This document shows positions 34,331 through 47,259 of a stretch of 64,000 nucleotides of DNA, one piece after another (within the stretch, counting starts at the first letter, position 1; each line of letters begins with the position of its first letter). The stretch lies in assembly GCA_017590115.1 (NCBI GenBank), contig JAGGNK010007559.1:1-64000 (forward strand), given 5' to 3'. This DNA comes from Montifringilla adamsi (lineage: Eukaryota > Chordata > Aves > Passeriformes > Passeridae). The notes below the pieces were generated by a model, which was not told the origin of the DNA, did not search any database, and worked only from the letters and a program-made list of their open reading frames with translations. A program made the translations under genes and the position numbers.

Positions 34331-35496
34331 TTACATGCCAAGACTCAAAAAAGGAATTCTTATTAAAAAAAAATCCTAAACAACATCCCCACAAACATAG
34401 TAACCTATTCTCGCCATAAAATCCTGAGAATTTTTACAATTCAGATGCATATCATATTTCATTCTTAAGTATATTTAACCTGAGAATGCCCAGAGTAATT
34501 ACCTAGGCATGAATGACTCAACGTGCTCAGGTTGTTGCAGGTGTTGTTGGCTCCTGTTGGTTGTGAAATATGGGAAATTCTTCATAGTGTCTGTTACTGT
34601 AAATGGTCTCGTAAAAGTACGTGTTCTGTCCTTACGGTACTTGGAACAGTACCAGAACTCTTGTGACTGAAATTATGGGAAGTTCTGTGCTGGAAAGTAT
34701 GTACAAAGATTTTGTTTGAGCAGTTAGGTATTTTGAGAAATTGAGACAATTTTTAAAGGTGTATTGGTCTTCAGATTTTTATGGAGAGTAGGTTTTATTT
34801 TTTGGGGGTGTTTACAAATTCTTTTTTGCCCCTCTCAAAAGTCCATGTACCAAGTATTATCATTCTTCTTTGGATGCTTTCATAACATTAGCTATTTGCT
34901 TTTGTGTACTCTGGGTCAGACTGGGGAAATGTGTGTTTGGGGAAAGTATAGTGGAAAAGCTTGAGAATTTGATCGATTGGTAAGTTTGCATAAGATAATT
35001 ATTTCCTCAGTTACTATAAACTTTGGTATTTTAGGCATGTGCACTAACATTTGAGCAGTTTTACACTTCACTGTGCTTTCCTTGTAAATATCTGTGGTTA
35101 ATAGTGTAATGTTTGAGGGACTTAAAAAAGCAGCCTTTTTATTTCCTATGTATCTGGACCATTAGATTGCTGTACTATACTTAAAAGTTGACTGCAGACT
35201 TCTAGAATTGTACTCACTTGTGGGCAGTTTTTGTCCTCATAATAGTTAAATTCCATCATGCAGAAAATAGACTGTCTATAAAAACCTGTGTATAAACCAG
35301 TATCTCAAAGCACTTCATTTGTACTACCACTGTATTTGTGTACTTTAACAGTTGTGTAAATACATTCATAATAACTTCTGTTCTTCTTGGTGTAACTTAC
35401 TGACTTGCAATGAATCCTTACCATTTACCTGATGCAACTCTTTTTTCTTTTTTCTTCTTTTTTTTTTCTTCTATTTTCTTTTTTCTTTTTTTCAAG
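34331..35496. other. downstream of CSNK1D, nothing definite
   Basis: Unique AT-rich sequence. It may be an extended CSNK1D 3' untranslated region. It ends in a long pyrimidine tract (about 35,439-35,495). Confidence 0.5.
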
Positions 35497-35669
35497 GGAT
35501 TTCTGTACCTACAAAGAATATTGTCAGTTGCAAAAAGTTGAAGATACTGTCTTGGTAGCAAAACTTTCAGTGAAAGAGTTTGGTAGTTATGATCCTGGGG
35601 TATACAGGAAGAAAGAGAAAGCACTAATTGCTTTGCTCACAGAAAGCATGCCTTTTTGCCAGTTTAAAG
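35497..35669 (+). CDS. exon-like open segment of unknown identity
   Basis: A 173-base segment stands between a strong pyrimidine tract with AG (TTTTTTCAAG|GG) and a donor-like AAAG|GTAAAT. One frame is open throughout and reads DFCTYKEYCQLQKVEDTVLV, continuing to TESMPFCQFK, with protein-like composition (many charged and aromatic residues). It lies downstream of CSNK1D on the same strand. I do not recognise a family. It may be an exon of an unannotated transcript, a distal CSNK1D 3' exon, or chance. Confidence 0.22.
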
Positions 35670-38600
35670 GTAAATGTTTTTCTTTGGATATTTCTTTTTT
35701 TCCCAGAAGTCTTTCATTCTGTACAAATGCTTTTGCTTATCAAGTAATGCATGGTATTGATAAGAAAGTATAGTAGGGGAATTGAGATTAGGTCAGTTAT
35801 GGGAGCTAAGATAAAAGCAAGAAAAATAGTGAGCTGTACTCACAGTGGTGCCCTGTGTAATAAAAATCCAGATTTTGCTGTGTGATTCTCAAAAGCTTAT
35901 TATAATCTGAGGGTAGATGCACCTTCAGGAACCCCCCATGTTTTCTTATTAGCAGACCTTTAAAAGTTGAAAGGACATTTTAATTTCTTACGGTTTTCAT
36001 TTAAAATTGTGTATATGCTTTTATATGGAAAATACCACCTGTGCTGCAGTTTTACATAATCTTGAGTGGTTACAGAGTCCTTGAGTTATTTGTGGTACAA
36101 GTGCTCTTTAAAAAAAAAAAAGAAAACAAATCCTCTGCTTTAAGAGAGATAATAAGAGGAAATGTTTGAGTCCATGTATTCCATGTTACCTTCATGAAAA
36201 TATTCAAAATCCTCTTTGGAGGAAGGCATATTGATGAAGTCATTGTTTCCAATAGGAAAAAATATAAACACAACTACTTGTCTTTGTTTCCTCATGTCCC
36301 AGATCCTCGAGTATAGCATTGGCTAGAGCAGCATACATGTTGATTTCATGAATATTTAGTTCCACTTTTTAAATAATTAAATAATAAGGTGTTTATTTTG
36401 TTCTTTGACTTTTGCTTTACAAGAGCTGCACTTTGTGGGTACAAAATACCAAATTAAAACAAACAATGCTGCTGGTTTTTTAATAGTGCTGGGTCATCTG
36501 GTCAGAAATCAAAATTTAAGCTTTGAGATTGTGAGCGAGTGTAATCCCTCATGGACTTAATCCTGCAGTAGCTTCTAAAATTCACTGGATGAGCTAGGTT
36601 AATAATAAAAAGGTTTTACTGTGAAAGAATGTAGTATTTTGTTATTAAAAACAGTACATTTCCCTCTCATTCATTCAAGTGACAGTTACTGATTTTACAT
36701 GCATATGTATAGATTTAAGTGACTGTCTGAACCTGAATTTGTACAGACTGTGCATTGTTCAATACTTTGGTACGAGGAGAGTGCTCAGAGGCCTGGTCTT
36801 CAGTAAGAATGTGTTTCACAGCCAGATCATACCAATTTTTCAGCAGATATTTGCACATTATTAACACTTTACAACTTCTTAGATGTTGGTGGGTTTTCTC
36901 TTCGCTTGATATTACTATGCCTAGTATGCTTTGGTTCTTCTGTCAAAACCATTGCATGCTGCAGGCAGAGGGATAGTAGAAAATGGGAGGAGAACTGTAC
37001 ACACAGAATCTACAAAAATATGCCTAAAAATGTTATTTGTTAATCACATTTTGGGCAATTCTTGATTCAACATGCTTAAGGTGCCGGTCTGAGATACATA
37101 TGTGTGCCTAATGGACAAAGAAGGTAGAAAAGTGGAAAAGGGAGAAATGATGCAGATCATCCTAAATTATTAAGCCCTAGTCCACAGTGCCTTTGCTGTG
37201 ACCAATCCAGCATGTTTGGGGTGGGATGTGGAACAAGAATTCATTTGGTACATTATACACTAAGAAGAAAATATTTAGTCCTGAGCACTACAAGAAAAAA
37301 AAGTTGTTCAATTACGGTCCTCAGCTTGGTTTGGACCTGCAAGCATTACAGGCACAAAGGCGGGACACAGCTTCCTTCCCTTAATCCTTAAGGAAAGGAT
37401 AAACCAGGGTGATTTGAGGTCATGCACGGATCTTTTTCTTAGATCACCCCAAACAGCAAATGTTTCTCTGCTCTCACAGCCAAAAACATGTTTAACACGT
37501 CGTCAGTGGATCTTAAGGCACATTTTTCAACAAGACACAAAAGGTCTTTTGCTGTTTAAGAGTTTTAAATACTAAAATCTGGCTATACTTTTTCATTGGG
37601 TTAGGAGTTTTATTGTGAAAGGTTTTAAAGTGTTGAAAGAGTAGTAGATGAAAAGTCAGAAGAGCAAGAGCTATCCTTTCTTAATGCTTTGAAGTATTCG
37701 TCTGGGAGTAGTGAGGAAGGCTGCCAGCTGAAATATTGCTGACATGATGAAGCAAATATGGAGATCAGTCAAGGAACTAACAGTGTGTATCTAGAGGTAA
37801 GTAGCTTTTTACTCTCTCTTAATTTGCCATACAGTCTCCCACAAATACAGGACTGCAGATCTCGTTGACTGTGTCACTAGCAAAATGCTTTTAAGAGCAT
37901 AAGCATTTTAATGGTCTTTAGTAGATACACCTTTTTCCTACTAGCACAAAAATGAGCTCTAGCTCAGCAGCATTGAGAAAGCTGCTAAAACAATCCATTC
38001 CATGCTGTTTCCAAAGCTCATTCGCAGTGCCTCTGCTGTTGTGAACGTTGTTTACTCTTCCACAAGTGGACGAGTGCTTCCTTCAACAGGTCCAGCAGCA
38101 GGGAACAGCAGCTGTGCAACTCAGGGGAAGCCCATTTTCCCCTATAGTGAATGGCCCTACTTCCTTCTTTCAGACTCAAAAGACAGCCAGAGGCAAAGAT
38201 AAATTCTGGTTTTCTGTCACAAGGGTGGGCTGACTACATGCTAGTAAGTTCTGTCATTTTAGTCCACTGAGTAATGTTAGTTCCTGCAGCAGGATATGGC
38301 TTGGTTTGGCCATTGGGGTGGCCAAGCATTTGATTACACCTTAAGTCTTGCCATTTTAATTAAACTAGCATAACAAAGGTAATAATGTATCTATTAAAAT
38401 GCGGGGTGGGGGGGGTGTTTATGTAAACTAGACCTATGACCTTTTCAGTGTAAATATACAGAGAAACTTTTTAAGGTGAGCTTAGAAAGTTTTGTCAAAA
38501 ATCTCTTGCCAGAGATACTTAGAATTAAGCACGAGTAGGTATCTTCAGATCCCAAAAGATAGGTCTTGCTACACTGAAGAGCTTGCAATTTTGATTCACC

Positions 38601-39862
38601 TGGGTGTAGCCTTGAGGTAATAGCTTGAGGAGCCAGTCCTAGCTGAGGTACCACAGGAACCAAAAACCCACAACATAAATGTATGCCTACACTGTGTTTT
38701 CTTAGGAGCTTTCAAGTTCTGAAGAGCATCACTTGACAGTAAAGACAGCTTGCCAGCATGTTGGCATTCAAAATATTTTGGGCTTTGTAAGTAATGACAG
38801 TTCATAAAACTTTACCTGTAGACAAAACCTGGAGCACTATTCAGAGGAGAACATTAATATTTTTTACACAGCACAGCACAAAATTAATTGCTGTTATTTT
38901 AAATTAGATAATGCTTTAAAATAGTCTTCAGCATCATTTACAGCAGAAGCACATACCCATTTTGGAACTGGCCAAACTATGAGTCACGGCAAAAGCAGTC
39001 CCCTTGCCCACATTAAATTCTGGCTGCCTGTCAGCTAAGTGTAAGCTTTCTCTATAAACACTCTTGGCCCTGTGTAGCTCTTTTATAGGCAAGTGCAAAT
39101 GAAGCCCAGTGTCCATACTGGGGTGTTAAAGTTAATTTTTTTTGAGCTTATTTTCTCAAACCCATGGTTTTTGACAACCAGATATTTATTCACTACATTT
39201 GCAACAGTTTACTAGAAAAGCATAAAAAAATTACTAAGTATAAATATACACATTACATTAAAGTGCATTAACAAGAAACAAAATGTCATCTCGCACAAAA
39301 TTGAAGTGTATTCCCATAATCCTAAAGACAAGTGTGGCAAAGAGACACAGACACACATACACAAGTCAATACTTACATGTTGTAACATGTAAGTTTGCAT
39401 TCTGAAATTCTTCTGTTTATGATTGTCTACCAAACTAAACATTTCCTTTGGGATGTACCAAAGGTGCATATGTGAATTTTGCTTTTTCATTTTGAAGTTC
39501 GGTTGCTTGATTAGGGGAATGTTCTAATTTATTTTTAAAGAATGATCCTAATACCTGTTTGTGTAGATGGAATTTATTATTAGCATGAGATCTCTCCAGT
39601 CCTTTACACCATACCTTCATACCATCCATCTCAAGTCTTAACTTTAGGGAACTGGCTTAGCTTGAAACAGATAGCTGCATCACTTTAAGACTTCTAGTTC
39701 TGCTGAGGTCTTCTAGGCTCCAAATGGCTACAAAATATTTAATTTAGAATTTTCAAAAAAGCAAACTGATCTTTGTATAGGAGGAAGAAAATAATATTAA
39801 CTCTGCTCATTGTCTAATAAATGGGCAAACTGTCTGTAATCTACTCCTGTGGATATTTTGCA

Positions 39863-39918
<56 letters not shown>

Positions 39919-42900
39919 TATGTAAATATGTATGTGCAAACACATGTATTCTTTTTTATATAGTTTCTGTGTATTACTGGCATTTATACACGTCTCATCT
40001 CCTTGCATCAGGCCCTTATTTTCCTAAGACCCATTACATAATCAATCATACAATACTTTAACCATAAATCCTATAGTACACAATTTATTCAATGTGTGAA
40101 GATCCAAAATGCTTTAAAAATTTTGCTAGCCTGCAGGGTAAAAGACTGTTCACTACTTTCAGAGAAAGAATCTTTGAAAACTGTTTTGGTTTTTTGATTG
40201 TTTACTTTTCAAACTTCTTAGATATATTCATGATCTGTGTCAAAAGAAATTACATGTGTTTCAATTGTGTATGGTGCAGGAGTAAACTATAATCTTGGGA
40301 TGCTTCGCAATTCGATTGCATAATTACCTACATTCCCTTCCTTTTCCCTTTTTTCAAATCACAAAATTTTAATTAGGTGAAGGTTGAACAAAGGTTCCTC
40401 TGGGTAGATGTTGCATTAAACTGTTCTGTCTGTGACCCTTAGCAATTCCTCTCTAGCAATGCTTTATGGCTTCAACCGTATACATCCTCAAAATATATGG
40501 ATGAGCACATCTCCCAGCCTGCTCTTAAGGGCGTCTCAGTGGTATTGAGATTAAAGAAATACAGTACCAAAGTACCTGGAGGAATTTTAAATCAATTCCT
40601 TGCTTTTAAATATACAAAATACATTTTTTTAATATTTATCAATTTATTTAAGCATTTACAATAAGCAGAGTTAAATTAAAAAGGAGCCTGGCTGGACAGT
40701 GCTGGGAACCTAAGGACTAGCTGCTTGTGGGGTTTAGTTTTGGTTGGTTTTGATTTTTTAACACATTGGGATGGAAGAAGAGAGGTCTATAAAACAGGAG
40801 ATCACTAACCCTTTGCGGCCATGTCAGTAGGAGCAGTTGGGTACATGCTTCAGCACAGTCGAGTATAGTGGCCAGCAGGAGTTCAGCCTGGGGGTCTGGC
40901 ATGAAGGTTTTCTTCCCATCAGTTTAACAAATCTCTTTCCAAGAAGATAAAGGCAGCTGAACAGAAAGAGCACAGGGCTAGCACACACTTGGGTGTTACC
41001 CTTGAGTGGGACAGAATGGGAGCAAGGAGCTTAACTGGCTCTAGAACTCTGAAGTGCTCTCAAGCCTGCCACTTTGGATGTTGCTAAGAGAGCTACATTA
41101 GGTGTTTCTCATCTTTGTATTGATGCTTTTTGCAATTAATTAAAATGATAAAAGATTTTACACTGCTAATATGTTTTTTTTTTAAACTGCTTAGTGAATT
41201 AAATTCTAACCCTTTTTTTCTCACAGTCAATAGAGAGAAGTCCTTTGATTTGACCACTCTCATTCAGTAAGCATCTCCTGCTGTCATAAATACTGCAAGC
41301 CATTGGTAGGCCTGTGCTGCAAACAGCACAAGAGCATTGGCAGTCCCAGTCAGAGTGATTGATCTTTGAGTGGAAGAAAATAACTTGCGTAGGCAAAGGA
41401 GGCCTTTCTGTAAACACTAGTTTTACTTACGAGATTATTTGTGGTTTCTTGTTGAACTGTGTCTCCTTGTCTTCCTAACTTCCTTTTCTGTCTCAAATCA
41501 TATACAATTACAACACAGAAATTTTTCCAGCTTAACTGTAAGAGTATTATGTATGGAAAATGAAACATAGTCTGGAAAGTCAGTATAACAAGCACAAATT
41601 ACATTCTGTCACATTTAAAGACGTCTAGACAATTTGCAGAACGTACAGAAACTTAAAATTGTGCCAAAACCTGAAGTCAAAGGAATAACCATTTAGTGAT
41701 TCTGTGATAACTGCATAGCATTATCTAGCAAAGAAATCCAGTGATCAAAGCACTCAGTAAGACAAAATTGGCTATCTGAGAATCTGAATTCACCTTTAGG
41801 AAGGTTTATAGTTCCTGCTTTTTGAAACAGCAGGGAACTCCAATCTGAAAGCTGTGTCAGGCCATCATGTATCATCTGAAGCAGCCTCCAAGATTATAAT
41901 AGATTACTCTGTGGATTCCGTTTTTCTCTTGCCTTCTGGAGCTATCAGTGTTGTGTTTGAAGTACCAATTTAGTCTTTAGCAAACTGGAGCTAAGCTGTT
42001 ACAACTGGGAAATATCATTCACTACAATTGCTGCCACTAAATGAATAAGACTTTAAAATAATGCGATACATAGGATATAAAACCAGTTTATTCTATGCGG
42101 CATCCATTTCTTTTAAAAGTTATGATTCTAACTTTCCGATTTCTGTGCAAGGTTGTCCTAACAATGCAAAACCATTTTGCAGAAACTTCCAAAATGGAAG
42201 CTGGTATCGTTCATTAGAGAACGGTTCATGGTTTTGGCACTTCATTTCTGTTAAAAATTTAAAGTGGATACTGAGTTTTAAGGGATTAGGGTCTTTCAGT
42301 TTTCAGTTATTAAGCAAAACAATTTTGGCACCTGAAAGCCAATATTCCTTTGCTACTACTAAGAAAAAGGAATCTGTTACATTTAGTCTGTTTTGAAGTT
42401 TGTTACTGCAGTTACAAAGCCTAGACAGCTTTTTATAAGCAGATTTGAGAGGTGGGATGCAGTAGCATGATTTTATATTAAAAAAAAAATTACGTTTCTT
42501 GAGTGGTTTTGGGTAGAAAAAAAAATAAAATACCTTCCTTTTGCCTTCCTTTTCAGTACCATGCCATCATAAAAATGATGAACAGTTGTATCATGTTTCC
42601 TCAGACAGCTAGAATGGCACTTAGAACTTCCATAGATTAAGCCAGAGGGTAGGAAGTGGGATAAATGGGGAAGGAAAAAACCTCAAAACTAAACATGTTA
42701 AAACCTTCCTGTGATGCTAACATTGCATTTTATGGATGACCAACACATTTCAAAGTAGTTCAGTCTCTTCCCTAAGTCTACCCATTCTGTAGGTCATCTG
42801 GAAACTTGCACCATCATTTCTTTTATATTCAAAATGGACACTACTTCAGAATATTCTACTAGTCATCTTGTCCGTGTTACTTCTAATATTTTTCAATGCT

Positions 42901-43600
42901 CTAGGGAAATTTTACTGAAAACAGTATATGGAATTGTGGACTAATTTTGTTTCCTCAAGGTCTGTCAGGATCCATTCTGCTCCTTTTTTGGTACAACCTC
43001 AGAATACCACTTGTGTGATCTGCTGAGGACACTGTCTGTAATGTGCCTTGCCAAAAACAGGATTTCCAGACGATAATTGTAAAGGTTACATGTTTAGCAG
43101 AAATCTATTTACATAAATCAAAGTTACAGATATTATCAAAATTAAATTAGGGCTGAGCCAATTAATCTAAAAAAAAATATCTAAAAAGGTAAATTCAAAA
43201 GCCTAATGGAGACCTTTAAGTTCCTGAGATTTTTATCCATCTCAAACTCCTTTCCCTTCACAGAGAACGTAGGGAAATTATATTTAGCCACACAACACAG
43301 CAATTTCATCAATATTGTCTGAAAATATACATATAATTCAACTTTTCTGAAAATATGCTTTTCCTGTATCTTCCAAGTGAGCAATTTCTGGTGATGCATA
43401 GCAAGAGCCTACTTGTGTTCATAAAAGCCTTTTAGTTTACATAAAATGTATGATCACAATGTTCCACCTTTTACCAATAAAGCTATTTTTCCGGTAAGAT
43501 TTTGTCTAGCTAATCAGCTTCCAAAGAGACCTGATGAGCTGACTAGCCCGCAGTTACTAAAGCAGATGGCCCAGCCCTAACCTATTTCTGTTTCTAAAAT
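35670..43600. other. intergenic region between CSNK1D and SLC16A3 (convergent ends)
   Basis: About 8 kb of AT-rich unique sequence between the two 3' ends. Seen within it: a (TA)n/(CA)n microsatellite (39,868-39,920) and a perfect 11-bp-arm palindrome (39,371-39,394). No conserved coding exon was recognised. Parts may be 3' untranslated sequence of either gene. Confidence 0.6.
39868..39920. repeat. (TA)n followed by (CA)n microsatellite
   Basis: About 18 TA dinucleotides, then about 6 CA. Confidence 0.95.
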
Positions 43601-43617
43601 AAATAGCATTGAAAATC

Positions 43618-43623
43618 TTTATT
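43618..43623 (-). terminator. SLC16A3: possible SLC16A3 polyadenylation signal
   Basis: TTTATT on the plus strand is AATAAA on the minus strand, about 31 bases after the stop codon. This would make a very short 3' untranslated region, so a more distal site (for example 42,083 or further) is at least as likely. Confidence 0.2.
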
Positions 43624-43653
43624 TTTGAAATACTTTTCAGTTCCTTGTCATGC

Positions 43654-43940
43654 TCACACACATGTTTCTGGGTTAGTTACAACTTCGCCATTTTTTTCAG
43701 GCTCATCTTTCAGAAACTGCTCCACTTCAATAGAGTCTACTTTGGCATCTTCAGGAGTTTTGTTTTCAGATTTGTTTAATTCCTCTCTTTCTGCTGCTTC
43801 TTCTTTTGTGTGTGGTTCTTCTGATTTTTTCTTAATGCAGAAGAAATTTCCCAAGGCCAATACAAGGGCTGAGGTGGTAACTTCAATTCCAGCAATAATG
43901 AAAACAAACATGTACCTCCCCGTTGCATCCAGAAGTTTTC
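43654..43940 (-). CDS. SLC16A3: SLC16A3 last coding exon
   Basis: Acceptor TTTTTCAG|GAAAAC. Encodes (G)[19 protein letters not shown], the last membrane segment ending [11 protein letters not shown], and a tail rich in Glu and Lys. The stop is TGA at 43,656-43,654. Confidence 0.95.
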
Positions 43941-46900
43941 CTGAAAAAGGCAACATTCCAAATCATTAACAGAAGTGATTATCTTGCAGTGAATATTTTT
44001 TCTGATTTTTTAAAGCATTTTGACTCTCCTGTCTAGAATCACCATGACTACCTAACCAAGTCTTTTTGAAATGGGATTTGAACAAGTTTATAACAAAATA
44101 TTTCTCAATTATTTCAGTTCAGTTTAACAGTCATTGCCACTACATGAGATACCAAAACACATACTCTGCTGCACACAGAGGCATGCAGTTCATCTGAAAT
44201 AAAACCAGCCTCGCCTTCAGATGCAAGAGATCAAACACATGCTTTGTATTTCAGATAAAAATGTGTGCATCCTTGGATGGGATCTGTGTCATCTCTATCA
44301 TGATCTGATCATCGTTATCCTCTTGCTCCTAATCTCATTTGCCTTTCTGCACTGTGCACTGTGTAGAAAGGTAGTGGTAGTACACTGTCTGCTTAAAATG
44401 CAAATCTTATTCATAGTCTGTCTGGAGTAACTGACTGATTCTGACACTGGTAAAGGTAAATTTTCACAGGACTTGGTGGATGTGAATGAACAGGTGGGAG
44501 GATATGAAGGAAGTGCCTCTCCAAATCTGAAGATCAGAGGAAGTAGTGCATAATACTGGTTTTCCCATGAAGTGGGTTCTGTCAAAATAAAAAATACTTG
44601 ATGTTTTTAGTGTCTGGTATAAACAGTAAACATTCTATGGCAATGACCTGGTGGTTTTGGGAGGAAAAGTGTGTTTCAGTTCAGGGTCTGTAAAATGTAT
44701 GTTCTTTGATTAGTAATTAATTTGTATTTTGACTTCAAATTAATGAATTTTACCATTTTGTCATGTTCCCTTATTCTTGGGTTGTAAGACAGTAGTGAAG
44801 TGCAGTAGAAGCACTCTACCTTTCTTAAATCAGTCCACTTTTATAGTCCTCCTTGTAAGATTTTTTTTCTTCCTTCAGATGTTTTCTTTCCTCCTCCAAA
44901 TCTACCATGGATATAGAGAATGTATCCTAATATTTCCCAAAGAAAATTGACAGGTTTCATATTCTGAATCCCAGTCAGCTATCTACCAATAAGAAGTTCA
45001 GTGCAGGGTTTCAGAGGAGAAATAGCAGCATCTCCAGATGGCAATTTAACCAATGCTGAAATAGATCCAAGAAGGAAAAGGTTTTTTCCATCCCTTCTTG
45101 GAGTATTTCAGCGTGTAGCTGCAGAAAGCCTTTGAAACATGTGCAACACTAGCACAATCTGCATTTCTCAAGTGACTCACATCTTTTTCTCAGCTCCCTT
45201 ATATTTTGTGTAAATTAATGCAAAGCACAGAATTTTTAATTCTGAGCTAAATGGCATACTTGCCTGCTGATGGTGGACCAATCAGAACAGCCACAGCTTC
45301 TGCCAGGAGCACTAAACCGATAGCACTGGAAAACTTCTGCGTACCAACGATAGCCATGAGAACTTCAAACTGAAGAGCACCTACCATTCCATAAGAAATG
45401 CCAAAGAAAATGCAAAAGACCACCAGTCCACCATAATCAACAGACATAGAACCCATGAGATCTGTAAAGCCATTGAAAATCATAGCAAAACTGAAGAGGT
45501 AGACACAGCGTGGTCTAACCCATTTAAGACCAGCTACCATTCCACAGATTGGGCGAGCAAAGATATCAATGAATCCCAGAATAGTCAGAAGAAAAGCTGC
45601 TTTGGTGTCTTGATACCCTAAATCCTTGGCATAACTCACAACAAACACTGGGGGAACAAAGAGGCCAAGCACCATGATTGATGCTGCTAGAGTATAGATT
45701 ACAAAACCACCGTCTTTAAACACACTGAAATCCAGAAGTTTTTTCTTCACTTTCTTCTCAGCTGGCTCTTTGGTAGCTTCAGCCTTTTTGGGTGGCTCCA
45801 AAGGTCTCATTAGCGCTCCGCATACACAGCAGTTGAGCAGCATCCCGCCCAGGATAAGGAATCCTCCTCTCCAACCGTACTCATGCTGTAGTATCTGCCC
45901 CAATGGTGAGAGAGCACAAAGAAACACTGGGCTCCCAGCAGCAGATAGCCCGTTGGCTAAGGGCCGGCGTTTGTCAAAGTAGCGGTTTAACATGATGAGT
46001 GAAGGCTGAAAGTTTAGTGCCAAACCCAAACCTGTAGTAGAGGGTACATAAAAATTAATACTGGCCTACAATATCATTGTTACAGATATTCTAATTACAG
46101 TTTTTCTGACTCATGACTTAAGAGAAAATAGTTTTATTCCAAATGGACAAAAGAATCCTAAGATAACACAAAGTATTCTACCCCCATAGTATTCTTGTAC
46201 TTTATGATTACACTTCACGCTGTTAAACATTCATAACAAAAATAAATGACCTTTTAATTCCACATTTATCTGCCATCTTTATAAAAGCCCAGTTGGGTGA
46301 TCCTTATGCTTCAGGTATTTTTCACTTAAAACTGCAGCCTAAAGCTAAGACCTAAGTGAACTCATTTTCATCACAGTACTTACCAGTAATCACACCTGCA
46401 GTTAGATAGATCTGAACGATGCTTGTGCAGAAGGAAGCTATCACCATCCCCATTGAGGCAAAAAGGCCACCCACCAGCATGACAGGGCGACAACCAAAGC
46501 GATTGACACATACGCTACAAAGTGGACCTAGGCAAGAAAAGCAAGTTATGGTTGTTAAGATAAACCAACTTTTGCAACTGATTATCTGATACTTTGTATT
46601 GTATTTCTTTGGTACATTTCAAAGTGTAACGTTCATGGTTGGAATGGATGATCTTAAAGGTCTAAGGTCTTTCCAAGTTCAGTAATTCTGATTCATTTTG
46701 TACTTTGTCCATAAAGTCAGGCCAGTCAGGAAAAATGTCCTTTCCTCTGTAGTCAAATACTTCAATCTTTTTTGCCTTCAGAGTGCCTTGTGATTTTTCT
46801 TTTTCATCATCTTTAGCAACTACTGACATACAAAGACGTAATTTTAAATAAACTGGATGGGCTTAAAAAATCTTTTGATTTATGTGATTAATAGTAATTC

Positions 46901-47237
46901 TTCCTTGGAATGCCTTATTTGCACACAAGTAATGATATGCAGTCATGATACAGACTGTAAATGGCTGTAAGATTTACAAACTTAATTGTATGACAAAACC
47001 AGATAACTACTCACCTGTTCCATAAAGCATGGCCAACAGAATGGAGGAAATCCATGCAGTGTCACTATATCCAATGCCAAATTCCCGGATAAGTTCTTTA
47101 AAGAAGACACTAACTGCCTTTGGAAAGGCATAGGAGAATCCTGTGATGATAAAACAGCCAAAAAGGACAGCCCAGCCCCAGCCTCCATCAGGGGCTTTAA
47201 CACCTGATGGACCATCATCAGCTACCACAGCTCCCAT
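43654..47237 (-). CDS. SLC16A3: monocarboxylate transporter 4, gene span (coding exons listed separately)
   Basis: A plasma-membrane proton-coupled lactate/pyruvate exporter used by glycolytic cells; in mammals it works with the chaperone basigin (CD147). Four coding exons join in frame (minus strand): 47237-47015, 46527-46384, 46031-45264 and 43940-43654, 1,422 bases for 473 residues (human 465). Seen in the protein: the MCT signature [10 protein letters not shown] at the start of TM1, the second signature [17 protein letters not shown] around TM5, the Asp-Arg pair in FIDIFARP (TM8), and hydrophobic segments consistent with 12 TMs. A Lys-rich central loop (about residues 190-210) separates TM6 and TM7, and the acidic cytoplasmic tail ends [14 protein letters not shown], close to the human MCT4 ending. 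The order tail to tail with CSNK1D agrees with human. Confidence 0.96.
43941..45263 (-). other. SLC16A3 last intron (GC-AG)
   Basis: 1.3 kb of unique sequence; nothing else was seen in it. Confidence 0.8.
45264..46031 (-). CDS. SLC16A3: SLC16A3 coding exon 3 (large, GC donor)
   Basis: Acceptor CTACTACAG|GTTTGG. Encodes (G)[19 protein letters not shown] through [11 protein letters not shown] and the first base of Gly, containing most of TM5-TM11 and the central loop. The donor that keeps the frame to GKLLDAT is GCAG|GCAAGT, a GC donor with otherwise perfect consensus. Confidence 0.95.
46384..46527 (-). CDS. SLC16A3: SLC16A3 coding exon 2 (144 bases)
   Basis: Acceptor TTGCCTAG|GTCC, donor ACTG|GTAAGT. 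Encodes (G)[18 protein letters not shown], then a membrane segment [14 protein letters not shown], then [10 protein letters not shown]. The 144-base length keeps the phase. Confidence 0.95.
46632..46695 (+). mobile_element. CR1 3'-end scrap in a SLC16A3 intron
   Basis: 'ggttggaatggatgatctta' followed by 'aaggtctaaggtctttcc' and 'attctgattc' matches the last about 60 bases of CR1 elements, in the plus orientation. Confidence 0.7.
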
Positions 47238-47259
47238 GATGAAGAACCTTGTGTGTTCC
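47015..47259 (-). CDS. SLC16A3: SLC16A3 exon with the start codon
   Basis: Acceptor (minus strand) GTTTCTTAG|GGAAC at 47,259. The start ATG is at 47,237-47,235, encoding [20 protein letters not shown] onward to LLAMLYGT. 22 bases before the ATG are 5' leader, so at least one non-coding exon lies upstream. The frame extends back to a non-ATG codon at 47,270 inside the intron and is not used. Donor ACAG|GTGAGT. Confidence 0.95.

Noticed and set aside
45770..45982. Plus-strand frame inside SLC16A3 exon 3
   Set aside because: It is antisense to a firmly identified coding exon.
43654..47237. SLC16A1 (MCT1) or another MCT
   Set aside because: The N-terminus ([17 protein letters not shown]), the PPSAGKLLDAT junction and the EKNGEVV ending match MCT4.
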